From Thermoleophilia bacterium (lineage in GTDB: Bacteria; Actinomycetota; Thermoleophilia; Miltoncostaeales; Miltoncostaeaceae), in contig JANQPH010000044.1 of assembly GCA_028285405.1 (NCBI GenBank), forward strand, positions 124,001 through 188,000: 64,000 nucleotides of DNA, given 5' to 3'. Made by a program: the position numbers and the translations under genes. This document shows positions 18,270 to 25,554 of the stretch, one piece after another; the first letter of the stretch is position 1; each line of letters begins with the position of its first letter. The notes below the pieces were generated by a model. That model worked only from the letters and a program-made list of their open reading frames with translations. It was not told the origin of the DNA and did not search any database.

Positions 18270-18329
18270 CCCAGCAGGCCTCGAGGGCCTTGTCGATCGG
18301 CCCGACCCCGAGGGCGAACCCTGCTGGGG
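18269..18329 (-). repeat. Inverted repeat between DUF2283 gene and small ORF
   Basis: CCCCAGCAGG (18269-18278) and CCTGCTGGGG (18320-18329) are perfect 10-base arms with a 41-base loop that itself holds GGGCC / GGCCC. It starts 11 bases past the DUF2283 stop and covers the start of the small ORF, so it could terminate transcription or gate translation of the next gene. Confidence 0.5.
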
Positions 18330-18339
18330 ACGTCGCGGC

Positions 18340-18594
18340 CTACGCGGGCGTCTTGACCGGCAGCCCGAGGCCTTCGAGGGCCTCGCGGACGCGCTCGGGC
18401 TCAGGGAGGCCCTCGAGGTCGGTCCCGTGCGAGGCAAAGATGACCTCCACCCCGAGCGGGTTCCCGTCGACGTCCAGATCGAGGATCCGCTGGCCGTCGA
18501 GGCGCTCGTTTCGGTCGAACCTGCCAACCCCGAGCCTCAGATAGAAGACGTCGGTATCGGCGTTGTAGGTGCCCTCGCGTGTCCTGCTCGTCAT
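18340..18594 (-). CDS. DUF2283 family protein, putative antitoxin partner
   Basis: 84 residues. YNADTDVFYLRLGVG, ILDLDVDGNPLGVEVIFASHG follow the DUF2283 pattern (Y-x-x-x-x-D-x-x-Y-L ... LD-D-G-x-x-G-I-E). DUF2283 proteins are small, of unknown function, and to my knowledge often lie next to DUF4258-type genes in toxin-antitoxin-like pairs. Here the upstream gene, 27 bases away on the same strand, ends in a DUF4258-like segment, so an antitoxin or chaperone role is inferred. Confidence 0.7.
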   Translation of the reverse strand: MTSRTREGTYNADTDVFYLRLGVGRFDRNERLDGQRILDLDVDGNPLGVEVIFASHGTDLEGLPEPERVREALEGLGLPVKTPA

Positions 18595-18621
18595 TGTCGG
18601 GATCCTATCGTGGCCCCTGGT

Positions 18622-19416
18622 CTAGTTGATCAGGACGGTAGTGACGAGGCCGGTGTGAGCGTTGCGGACGACTGTGACGCGGCCCTTGCCGGAGACGCGG
18701 CGGCGGTGCTCGATCGTCTCCTCGTGTGCGCCCTCCTGGGGCGGCGAAAGCTCGACGACGGCCCGAGTGATGTCACGCCCCTCCGGGCCGAGCTTCTGGT
18801 CGATCCGCTCCCATGCGTGCTTGGAGAGGTTGCGGAAGATGTCGACGTCGGCTCCGCTTACCGAGCGGGCGTTGAAGTGGTGGTTCGGTGATTCGCGGTC
18901 GGTCTCGGGGCGTCTCCTCGGCGTGAACCCGAATCGAGCCGTGAGGCCGAGGCCCGCTTGTGGGGCGAGCTGATCCTCTGCCCCTACGGGCGCGCCTGAC
19001 TTCCTGACTTCGAGTTCGCCTTCGAGAGCGCCGCAGCAGATACATGTCTCACCGGGATGCTCCGCCAGACACCCGGACGTCGGACCTTCGCGTTCCGCGC
19101 GGGAAGCAGCCGCCACTGCGCTCGACGGCCGGCCTTCGACCACCCTCGTGACACGGGCATCAGGGTGGGAACGCCTCGCGTCCGGAGCTTCCGCGTCGTG
19201 AGGACTCTTCGGGGCGTCTTTCCTCTCGCTGCGAGCAATGTTCGTGTCTTCGGGCCAAGCAGGCGCACCTGGATCACACGCCCCCTTGGTGCCCGAATGA
19301 CGAGAGCCCGTCGTCTGGTCGCTGCGCGGCTTGTCTGAACTGTCCGGCCGGGCCCCAGGTCGAGAATCACTCGGAAGAGCGACTAGGCCGAGCCTGGAGC
19401 GGTGCAGGACCGCCAC
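18622..19416 (-). CDS. Hypothetical protein with C-terminal DUF4258-like (toxin-like) segment
   Basis: 264 residues from the first ATG; the true start is uncertain. Residues 1-185 are Arg/Pro/Ser-rich, without a recognisable domain, apart from a short Cys cluster TCICCG. The last 75 residues read like a DUF4258/BECR ribonuclease-type domain: LSKHAWERIDQKLG, a central acidic turn, then GKGRVTVV and GLVTTVLI. His-Ala-x-x-Arg near the start of the domain and the two closing strands are the family's main signs. The DUF2283 gene follows after 27 bases. If right, the layout is toxin first, antitoxin second. The toxic activity is not established. Confidence 0.5.
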   Translation of the reverse strand: MAVLHRSRLGLVALPSDSRPGARPDSSDKPRSDQTTGSRHSGTKGACDPGAPAWPEDTNIARSERKDAPKSPHDAEAPDARRSHPDARVTRVVEGRPSSAVAAASRAEREGPTSGCLAEHPGETCICCGALEGELEVRKSGAPVGAEDQLAPQAGLGLTARFGFTPRRRPETDRESPNHHFNARSVSGADVDIFRNLSKHAWERIDQKLGPEGRDITRAVVELSPPQEGAHEETIEHRRRVSGKGRVTVVRNAHTGLVTTVLIN

Positions 19417-19600
19417 GGAATGCGACCGGTGCAGGCGCTCAAGTTGGTCTCACCAACCAAGCGTCAGCGAACATGGCCGCTAGATGGCTGGGCCAGTCCG
19501 TATCAGGCTCGCCTTGGGGGCTGGCCACCCGAATACAGTCCTGTGGCTGGGCCTCTCGTGGTGATCCGGCCTCTTCGATCGGGAACACGAGCGGCCTGCC

Positions 19601-20299
19601 ATGGGCGACATGTCATACGATCCCATCGTGTCGGAGCGCCCACCGCTAACTGTCGAGGCTCTGAAGACGGCGGCCAGGGCGTACGCGCAGGATCTAAGTA
19701 AGACAGCCATACCTGACCTCTATGGCGTCGACAACGGCAAGAGGGTCGGGACGTTCGTGGAGGCAGCCTTCCGCGAGCGAGTGCACGCGCAGTTCGCCTC
19801 CGCCCAAGGCAGTGCTGCTCACGGCATCGACTTCCCGGGCATCGCAGTGGACCTGAAGGTCACGTCTATACGACAGCCACAATCGAGTTGCCCATTCCGG
19901 GACGCCACACAGAAGGTCTACGGCTTGGGATACCACCTCCTCGTGTTGGTGTACGAGAAGTCTGACGACCACGCTGCGAGGGTGGCGAGGCTCGACATCC
20001 AGCACGTTCTGTTCATCGCAGCCACGGTAGCGGCCGACCACCAGACGACTGCCGGCATCCACGCGATCCTCGAAAGAGAAGGGAATGTGGACGATCTAGA
20101 CGCGTTCTTTCAGGAGCGGAACCTTCCTCTCGACGACATCGGCCGGCGAGCCCTTGCTCAGCGTTGTCTCGCCGAGCCGCCGCCACGTGGTGTCCTCACG
20201 ATCAGCAACGCTCTGCAGTGGCGACTGCAGTACAGCAGAGCGATCGAGTCCGCCGTGGCTCGACTGGATCACGGTGTGGAGGATCTTCTTGTCGCGTGA
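19601..20299 (+). CDS. Type II restriction endonuclease, PD-(D/E)xK type
   Basis: 232 residues. The nuclease core is visible at residues about 70-120: GIDFPGIAVDLKVTSIRQPQ gives the D-x-K pair, followed by the basic SSCPFRDATQKVYGLGY and the strand LLVLVYEK. It would cut DNA at a site protected by the adjacent methyltransferase. The downstream gene overlaps its end by 11 bases. Codon use is more AT-rich than in the flanking genes (ata, cta, tca codons), consistent with transfer. The recognition site cannot be predicted. A second ATG at 19610 is possible. Confidence 0.7.
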   Translation: MGDMSYDPIVSERPPLTVEALKTAARAYAQDLSKTAIPDLYGVDNGKRVGTFVEAAFRERVHAQFASAQGSAAHGIDFPGIAVDLKVTSIRQPQSSCPFRDATQKVYGLGYHLLVLVYEKSDDHAARVARLDIQHVLFIAATVAADHQTTAGIHAILEREGNVDDLDAFFQERNLPLDDIGRRALAQRCLAEPPPRGVLTISNALQWRLQYSRAIESAVARLDHGVEDLLVA

Positions 20300-21827
20300 C
20301 GAATGGGGCGATTTTCAGACGCCTCCGGCCCTTGTAGCCGAGGTACTTGCCTCCCTGCCGGAGAAGCGGTGGCGTCGTGTGCTTGAGCCGACATGCGGGA
20401 TCGGCAACTTCATGGAGGCTGCACATCGCCTGCTGCCCCATGCAGAAGTCATGGGACTTGAGGTCAATCACGAGTACGCAGCCCAGGCTCGCAAGTACGG
20501 CACCGTTGTTCAGTCGAGCATCTTCAATCTAGACCTAGCAAAGGATCTCCCCTGGCGGACGAACGGCAAACTCCTCGTGCTTGGCAACCCGCCCTGGGTG
20601 ACCAACAGTGCCCTGTCGGCAGCCCGGTCGATCAACCTCCCCACCAAGTGGAACCTGAAGCACCTAAACGGCCTAGACGCGTTAACGGGTGCTTCCAACT
20701 TCGATATTGCCGAGTACATCACGATCAAGCTCGCCGTCGAGCTTGCGGATCAAGACCCCGATATTGCGCTCCTAACCAAGACCCATGTAGCCCGGAACGT
20801 GCTGCAGTACGTAAGTGATCTGGAGCTCCCGATCCGCGGTGCATCCCTAAGGCGGATCGATGCGAAAGCTGCATTCGGTGCCACAGTGGATGCTTGCCTC
20901 TTCTTGCTCAGTGTGGGTGAACCCGCTACAGACTATCAAGCTAAAGTGTACGAGTCCCTATCCGCCACGTCTCCTTTGGCGACGGTGGGGCTAGTCAACG
21001 GCAACCTCGTTGCAGACACCGACAAGTATGCCGCGGCGAGTAGCCTCGATGGATCATGCGCGATGCAGTGGCGTCAGGGCGTCAAGCACGATGCAGCCGG
21101 GGTCGTAGAACTCACGCGCCGCGAAGGCGGGTGGTTCAATAAGGGCGGTGGCGCCGTCTCAGTGGAGCCGGCTGCGACGTACCCAATGCTAAAGGCCGCC
21201 GGTGTGTTCCGGGGTCACGATGTGGGTGATCGGGCGATGATTATCACGCAGACCCGGCTAGGCGAGGACACTGGGTCCCTGGCCCACACTGCCCCTCGGC
21301 TCTACTCATACCTTCTGGACCACGAGGCCGTGTTCAGAAACCGCAGATCATCTATCTACCGGGAGCGACCGCGATTCAGCATGTTCGGCATCGGCGAATA
21401 CACATTCGCGTTGTACAAGATCGCGGTGTCGGGGATGCACAAGGAGGCGCGGTTTAGGCTCATTGGGCCCTACGATGGTAGGCCCGTAGTCTTGGACGAT
21501 ACTTGTTACTTTCTTCCGTTCGACTCCCCGGCGGAGGCTGCGGTCACAACGGCTGTACTGAACTCGCCTCCCGTCACGCAGCTGATCGAGAGCCTTGTAT
21601 TCTGGGATAGTAAGCGTCCGATTACCAAGCGGCTTCTTCAGCGGATAGATCTGACTGCGGCGGCACGCGCCAACTCCTCTTGGCGACTGGCCGAGGGTGC
21701 ATCGCTGGTTCTCTCGGAGATCGGGTGCGGCAACGTTGGCCGCGGGGATCTTGAAGCTGTGGTTGAGGCTGGGATGGGTGGCGGCGCGGACGAGCCTTCG
21801 GAAGGTTCTGCGTTGTCTCTTTGGTGA
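20289..21827 (+). CDS. DNA N6-adenine methyltransferase of the restriction-modification pair
   Basis: 512 residues from TTG at 20289, chosen because GGAGG lies at 20278-20282 and the family N-terminus (DEWGDFQTPPALVAEVL) follows at once. Motif I is EPTCGIGNFMEA, motif IV is NPPW in LVLGNPPWVTNS, typical of N6-adenine enzymes of type I/II/IIG style. The C-terminal 300 residues probably read the target site. Codon use is AT-richer than neighbours. It protects the host from the upstream nuclease; a type IIG enzyme with its own nuclease domain is less likely because no PD-(D/E)xK motif is seen in it. Confidence 0.82.
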   Translation: MSRDEWGDFQTPPALVAEVLASLPEKRWRRVLEPTCGIGNFMEAAHRLLPHAEVMGLEVNHEYAAQARKYGTVVQSSIFNLDLAKDLPWRTNGKLLVLGNPPWVTNSALSAARSINLPTKWNLKHLNGLDALTGASNFDIAEYITIKLAVELADQDPDIALLTKTHVARNVLQYVSDLELPIRGASLRRIDAKAAFGATVDACLFLLSVGEPATDYQAKVYESLSATSPLATVGLVNGNLVADTDKYAAASSLDGSCAMQWRQGVKHDAAGVVELTRREGGWFNKGGGAVSVEPAATYPMLKAAGVFRGHDVGDRAMIITQTRLGEDTGSLAHTAPRLYSYLLDHEAVFRNRRSSIYRERPRFSMFGIGEYTFALYKIAVSGMHKEARFRLIGPYDGRPVVLDDTCYFLPFDSPAEAAVTTAVLNSPPVTQLIESLVFWDSKRPITKRLLQRIDLTAAARANSSWRLAEGASLVLSEIGCGNVGRGDLEAVVEAGMGGGADEPSEGSALSLW

Positions 21828-21994
21828 GTGGCGCAGGGAGCGCGCGACCGACAGGAGCCGATGGACGGATGCAGATCGTTGGCGACCCGGGCCATGTGCT
21901 CTCAAGGTGGTGGACCTACAGGCGCTCCAATCCCGCGTCGGCGGGCGCCATATGGTCGGAGTCGAGTGTTCGACGGATACGGTATCGCGGCGGC

Positions 21995-22828
21995 TCAGTC
22001 AGTCATGCCGAACAAGCCGGCCACTGGCCAATCGTCAGGCCTAATGAAGTCCACCTCTGATCTTGGCAGCCTTAGTGTTTTGGCTGTCGCGTCGAGTTGC
22101 TCCTCAGCCTCTAGTTCCGACGCTGCCGGTACTCGAAGGTGGGTCGGCTCGCCGGCAACCGTTATTTGAAGCCAGCGAAACGCCGGGGTTCCACCCACGA
22201 TCGTGATGCCGTGTGACGCATGGCGGTATTCCACCTGGGCGCCGCCTAGGGCACCCTCGGCCTGCGAGATCACTTGTCGTTGGCCGTCATCGCCAGCCGG
22301 CGGCATCCGATATGCCTCGACTACGACCTCCTCGGGGGCCCTTGCAAGCGTCGAGTCCCATCCCACGCGAAGCCCGGACTTGCGCAACGCCGCCGCCGCC
22401 GCTTCGGCGCTGGAGCGTGGAATGCCGAACCGAACAGAGAACGTCCCGGGCGGATTCCACCGCCTTAGCTCGTCGATGGTAAGGACCTCGAGCCGTACTT
22501 CACGCTGTTGTCTTGCGCGATTGTGCGCGCCGCTGGTGTAGCCGCTGCTCGCAACCATCAGGCCAAGATCTGCCGATACGTCGTCGAGGAGCCCGAGGAA
22601 CTGCTCTAGTTGAGTGATGTCGATGCGCCGCGTCCGACGCTTGGCGTCGACGACCAGCGTTGCGTCTCGGTGTGAGAACAGGTCGCCTTGGACGAGGACA
22701 TCGATCTGCCGCCGCTGGCCGCTCTTCTGCCCTTGGAGATAGGTATTGCGGGTGATTGTGACCTCATCGCCTAGGAGGTGGGCCAGCACATCAGCAGCGC
22801 CAGCTTCGTACTCGCGTGCGAGGCTCAC
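21995..22828 (-). CDS. Mrr-like restriction endonuclease
   Basis: 277 residues. The N-terminal domain has RRQIDVLVQG, TLVVDAKRRTRRID and the downstream helix QLEQFLGLLDDVSADLGLMV, followed by ASSGYTSGA. These match the Mrr/PD-(D/E)xK fold (D ... D-x-K, then Gln). The remainder is not recognised and may bind DNA. Mrr-type nucleases often cut modified DNA, or act as standalone defence. The start GTG is 2 bases after the stop of a 40-codon ORF with a good ribosome site. It converges on the methyltransferase gene. Confidence 0.7.
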   Translation of the reverse strand: MSLAREYEAGAADVLAHLLGDEVTITRNTYLQGQKSGQRRQIDVLVQGDLFSHRDATLVVDAKRRTRRIDITQLEQFLGLLDDVSADLGLMVASSGYTSGAHNRARQQREVRLEVLTIDELRRWNPPGTFSVRFGIPRSSAEAAAAALRKSGLRVGWDSTLARAPEEVVVEAYRMPPAGDDGQRQVISQAEGALGGAQVEYRHASHGITIVGGTPAFRWLQITVAGEPTHLRVPAASELEAEEQLDATAKTLRLPRSEVDFIRPDDWPVAGLFGMTD

Positions 22829-22830
22829 GG

Positions 22831-22953
22831 CTAAGCGGGGGTGACCCAGTCTGGGAGAAGCCTCTTGTTCGGGCGCTTGCCGTCGATTGTGGGATTGGGG
22901 TCTCTAGGAACGAGTTGCGACCTCCGTGCGCCTGTGGCCGCGCTCGCACCCAT
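22831..22953 (-). CDS. Small ORF (40 residues) coupled to the Mrr-like gene
   Basis: ATG at 22953 has a strong GGAGGAG 6 bases ahead. The peptide is basic and Pro/Asn-rich (RPNKRLLPDWVTPA at its end) and has no recognised family. Its stop is 2 bases before the GTG of the nuclease, so it may be a real small protein, or a leader ORF that delivers ribosomes to a gene with a poor own site. Confidence 0.4.
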   Translation of the reverse strand: MGASAATGARRSQLVPRDPNPTIDGKRPNKRLLPDWVTPA

Positions 22954-23093
22954 GGCCTGCTCCTCCGAGTTCCAAGACAAGGCTCGCTTGGTACATCCTG
23001 CCAACCGCACCTGACCCGAATTGAAGTGGTGGCTCTCCTGCTCGAGGCCGCGACGAGGGGTGCCGGGCCCGAGACCTGACGGACTCGAGGGAT

Positions 23094-23099
23094 TACGCT
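23094..23099 (+). promoter_or_regulatory. -10 element for a leaderless gene
   Basis: TACGCT (TANNNT) ends 7 bases before the GTG at 23107, so the transcript probably begins at the start codon. No clear -35. Confidence 0.4.
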
Positions 23100-23106
23100 G
23101 CCCCCC

Positions 23107-23562
23107 GTGGCCCCACTCGTGATCGTCCGCCGCGACCGCATCGTCATGAGCGATGTCGACGTGGCCCAGATCCACTTCACGACGCTCTTCCGCTGGATGG
23201 ATCGCGGCCTGACCGAGTGGCTCGCCCAGGCCGACCATTCGTTCACCCGGATCCTCGAGGAAGGTCCCGGGATCCCGGTCGTCGACGCGAACGTCTCGAT
23301 CAGCCAGCGGCTGATGCTCGACGACGAGGTCGAGATCCGGAGCTACGTCGGTGGGATCGGAACCACGTCGTTCAGGTCACTGCACGTGTTCCGGAGGGAC
23401 GGCGAGATCGCCGCCGAGGGACGAATCGTCCACGTCTGCGTGGACCGCGAGACGCGCGAGCCCACTCCCGTGCCCGACTGGATCCGCAAACGGGCGGCGG
23501 AGGGAGAGGAAGAGCCGTCCCTTGACGACGCGACCGTGGTTCGCTTCGGCGGGCCGAGCTAG
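23107..23562 (+). CDS. Hotdog-fold acyl-CoA thioesterase
   Basis: 151 residues. SDVDVAQIHFTTLFRWMDRG is the catalytic segment of 4-hydroxybenzoyl-CoA-thioesterase-like proteins (Asp in D-x-D-x-x-x-H, then the active-site helix). Strands ISQRLMLDDEVEIRSYVGGI and FRSLHVFRRDGEIAAEGRIV complete the fold. It hydrolyses an acyl-CoA of unknown type in the cytosol. It lies between the nuclease gene and HicAB, so it may be a leftover of the host region or cargo. Confidence 0.8.
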   Translation: MAPLVIVRRDRIVMSDVDVAQIHFTTLFRWMDRGLTEWLAQADHSFTRILEEGPGIPVVDANVSISQRLMLDDEVEIRSYVGGIGTTSFRSLHVFRRDGEIAAEGRIVHVCVDRETREPTPVPDWIRKRAAEGEEEPSLDDATVVRFGGPS

Positions 23563-23607
23563 GTACGCACCCGTCGGGTGATCAGCCGCGGCGGGCCGCT
23601 CTCAGGA

Positions 23608-23808
23608 CTACACCCTGACGGAGACAACCTCGGCCGGGGTCGACTCCGTGACTTGGCCCTGCTCGACGTGGAGCGCAATCGCTCCGCGGATCAGATCGAG
23701 CACTTCCTGCCGACTCTCGCCAGCGGCGACGCAGCCTGGGAGCTCGGGAACCCATGCCGACAGGCTCGTCCCTTCTCCCTCGATCACCACGGTGTAGTCC
23801 CGGCTCAC
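23608..23808 (-). CDS. hicB: HicB-family antitoxin
   Basis: 66 residues from GTG at 23808. RDYTVVIEGEGTSLSAWVPE, LPGCVAAGESRQEVLDLIRG is the HicB partial RNase H-like fold. No C-terminal DNA-binding domain is present, so it is a short HicB. It neutralises HicA, whose gene overlaps it upstream by GTGA. The order toxin then antitoxin is usual for HicAB. Confidence 0.85.
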   Translation of the reverse strand: MSRDYTVVIEGEGTSLSAWVPELPGCVAAGESRQEVLDLIRGAIALHVEQGQVTESTPAEVVSVRV

Positions 23809-24008
23809 GGCCGTCTCCTCGGCAGGCGTGCCTGACGACGGATACTCGCTTCGGTCTTCGGATGCAACTCGGACGAGCGCTTCCCGGCGACGGTCACCGT
23901 GCCTGGCTTGACGGCATGCACCAGCTGGCGGTGACTCCCTCGCTGGCGGAGCACGATCCACCCGTCGGCGGCTAGCTCTCGAAGGATCTCCGCGATGGTC
24001 GTCGGCAC
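23805..24008 (-). CDS. hicA: HicA-family toxin (mRNA interferase)
   Basis: 67 residues from GTG at 24008. The dsRNA-binding-like fold shows ILRELAADGWIVLRQRGSHR with the catalytic His of the GSHxQ motif (here GSHRQ), then KPGTVTVAGK, where the family usually has PHP. It inactivates mRNA when its HicB partner is lost. A longer upstream extension to 24209 was rejected as not protein-like. Stop and hicB start overlap. Confidence 0.85.
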   Translation of the reverse strand: MPTTIAEILRELAADGWIVLRQRGSHRQLVHAVKPGTVTVAGKRSSELHPKTEASIRRQARLPRRRP

Positions 24009-24159
24009 TCCTCGTATCGGTAGCGGCGCGCCGGTAGCAGTAAGCGTGTTGTGAGGCTTTCGGTGCGCTTTCGCCGCACGCCCGCTCACCTGTCGTACCG
24101 TTCCCTGGCCCGTGCGCGCGCACCCAGCGCTCGCACACACGATCGTGGGTACGACGGGA

Positions 24160-25554
24160 ATGGCCGGGATCACCCGCGTCGCCTTGGCGGCGCTTGCCGC
24201 GGCTGCCATCGCCGGCAGCGCTGCGACCGAATCGACAACCGCGGCGCCGGTGGCGGCGCTCCAGGACGACCGGATCTACCAGGAGGGTGTCGATCCGGCG
24301 CCAAGGGTACGGCTGATGAGCAACCTCGGCGCCCGGATCATCCGGGTCGACCTGCGCTGGGACCTGGTCGCACGCCGTCGCCCGGCCGATGCCCGCAACC
24401 CGAACGACGGGGCTTACGACTGGTCGCAGTACGACCGGATCGTCGTCGCCGCTCGTGCCAACAGGGTCGCGGTCCTGTTCACCGTGTGGGGAACTCCGGG
24501 CTGGGCGGCCGATCCCACGGTGGCTCGCAGCTCGAGGTTTCCCGACTGGTCGCGCCGACCCCGCGAGGCCGGCGACTTCGGTAGATTCGGAGCTGCGGCC
24601 GCTCGTCGCTATGCACCGAGAGGCGTGAGACTGTGGGAAGCGTGGAACGAGCCCAACCTGCCGCTCTTCTTGCGCCCCCAGCACGGGCGCAGCGGCAGAA
24701 GCTGGACGCCGATCTCGCCGATCACGTATGCGGCGATGCTGCGCGCGTTCTATCGCGAGGTGAAGGGTGTGGATCGGCGAGCTCGGGTGGCCGGTGGCGT
24801 CACGGCGCCGAGCGGTGACCGCTGCCCGCTGGCGTGTCCGCGCTCGGCCGACGCGCGCGTGCCGCCGGTCGACTTCGTTCGCGTCCTCTCCCGGCTCGGC
24901 CTGCGTCCGCCCATGGACGCGGTCGCGCACCATCCGTACCCGCTCACGAAGCCTCGGGCCCGGACGAGCAGCCGGGTCGCCTACGTCGATCTCTACAACC
25001 TGGACCGGCTCGTGCGCGTGATCGACCGCACCTACCTTCGGCGCAAGCCCATCTGGCTGACCGAGTTCGGGTTTGCGACTCAGCGCGTTCCCGAGTACCC
25101 CTTCCACGTGAGCCGAGCCGCCCAGGCACGCAGCCTGGCCGATTCCTACCGGCGTCTGCGCGGGCGAGACCGCATCAAGATGCTGAGCTGGTTCCTGCTC
25201 CAGGACAACGGGGCGTGGCGCTCGGGCCTGCTCGGCCAGGGTGGCGGCAGGAAGCCCGCCTTCCAGACCTACTCGCTGCCGCTGGCACCTTCGGGTCGGA
25301 CCGCCAGCGGCGGTGTGCGCCTGGTGGGACAGGTGCGGCCGACGCGGCGGGCGACACGTGTGGCGCTCCAGCGACGCACGCCGTCGGGGTGGCGGACGGT
25401 CCGGCGGGTTCGGACCGCGCCCGACGGTGCGTTCGCGCTCACGGTCCGCCCGGACTCGGCGACGTGGTTCCGGACGACGTGGCGCGGGCGGGCGGCGAGC
25501 GGTGATCGGGTCGCGCGGGTGTCGCGCGCCGTCCGGGTCGGAGCGGCGACGTGA
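24160..25554 (+). CDS. Secreted glycoside-hydrolase-like protein (GH39/GH5-like fold)
   Basis: 464 residues. ATG at 24160 was chosen over GTG 24112; it gives a signal peptide ending near AATESTTAAP. A TIM-barrel follows: IRVDLRWDLVA, VLFTVWGTPGWA, LWEAWNEPNLP with the acid/base Glu, then IWLTEFGFAT with the nucleophile Glu. The C-terminal 90 residues form a beta-rich module (RLVGQVRPTRRATRVALQRR). Such proteins sit in polysaccharide loci and trim or remodel the exported glycan. It overlaps the next gene by GTGA. Confidence 0.8.
   Translation: MAGITRVALAALAAAAIAGSAATESTTAAPVAALQDDRIYQEGVDPAPRVRLMSNLGARIIRVDLRWDLVARRRPADARNPNDGAYDWSQYDRIVVAARANRVAVLFTVWGTPGWAADPTVARSSRFPDWSRRPREAGDFGRFGAAAARRYAPRGVRLWEAWNEPNLPLFLRPQHGRSGRSWTPISPITYAAMLRAFYREVKGVDRRARVAGGVTAPSGDRCPLACPRSADARVPPVDFVRVLSRLGLRPPMDAVAHHPYPLTKPRARTSSRVAYVDLYNLDRLVRVIDRTYLRRKPIWLTEFGFATQRVPEYPFHVSRAAQARSLADSYRRLRGRDRIKMLSWFLLQDNGAWRSGLLGQGGGRKPAFQTYSLPLAPSGRTASGGVRLVGQVRPTRRATRVALQRRTPSGWRTVRRVRTAPDGAFALTVRPDSATWFRTTWRGRAASGDRVARVSRAVRVGAAT

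Noticed and set aside
19402-19701. 99-codon plus-strand ORF upstream of the restriction endonuclease
   Set aside because: Overlaps the endonuclease start out of frame, with no recognisable sequence.
22816-23079. 87-codon plus-strand ORF between nuclease and thioesterase genes
   Set aside because: No ribosome site or family; overlaps the better supported small minus-strand ORF.
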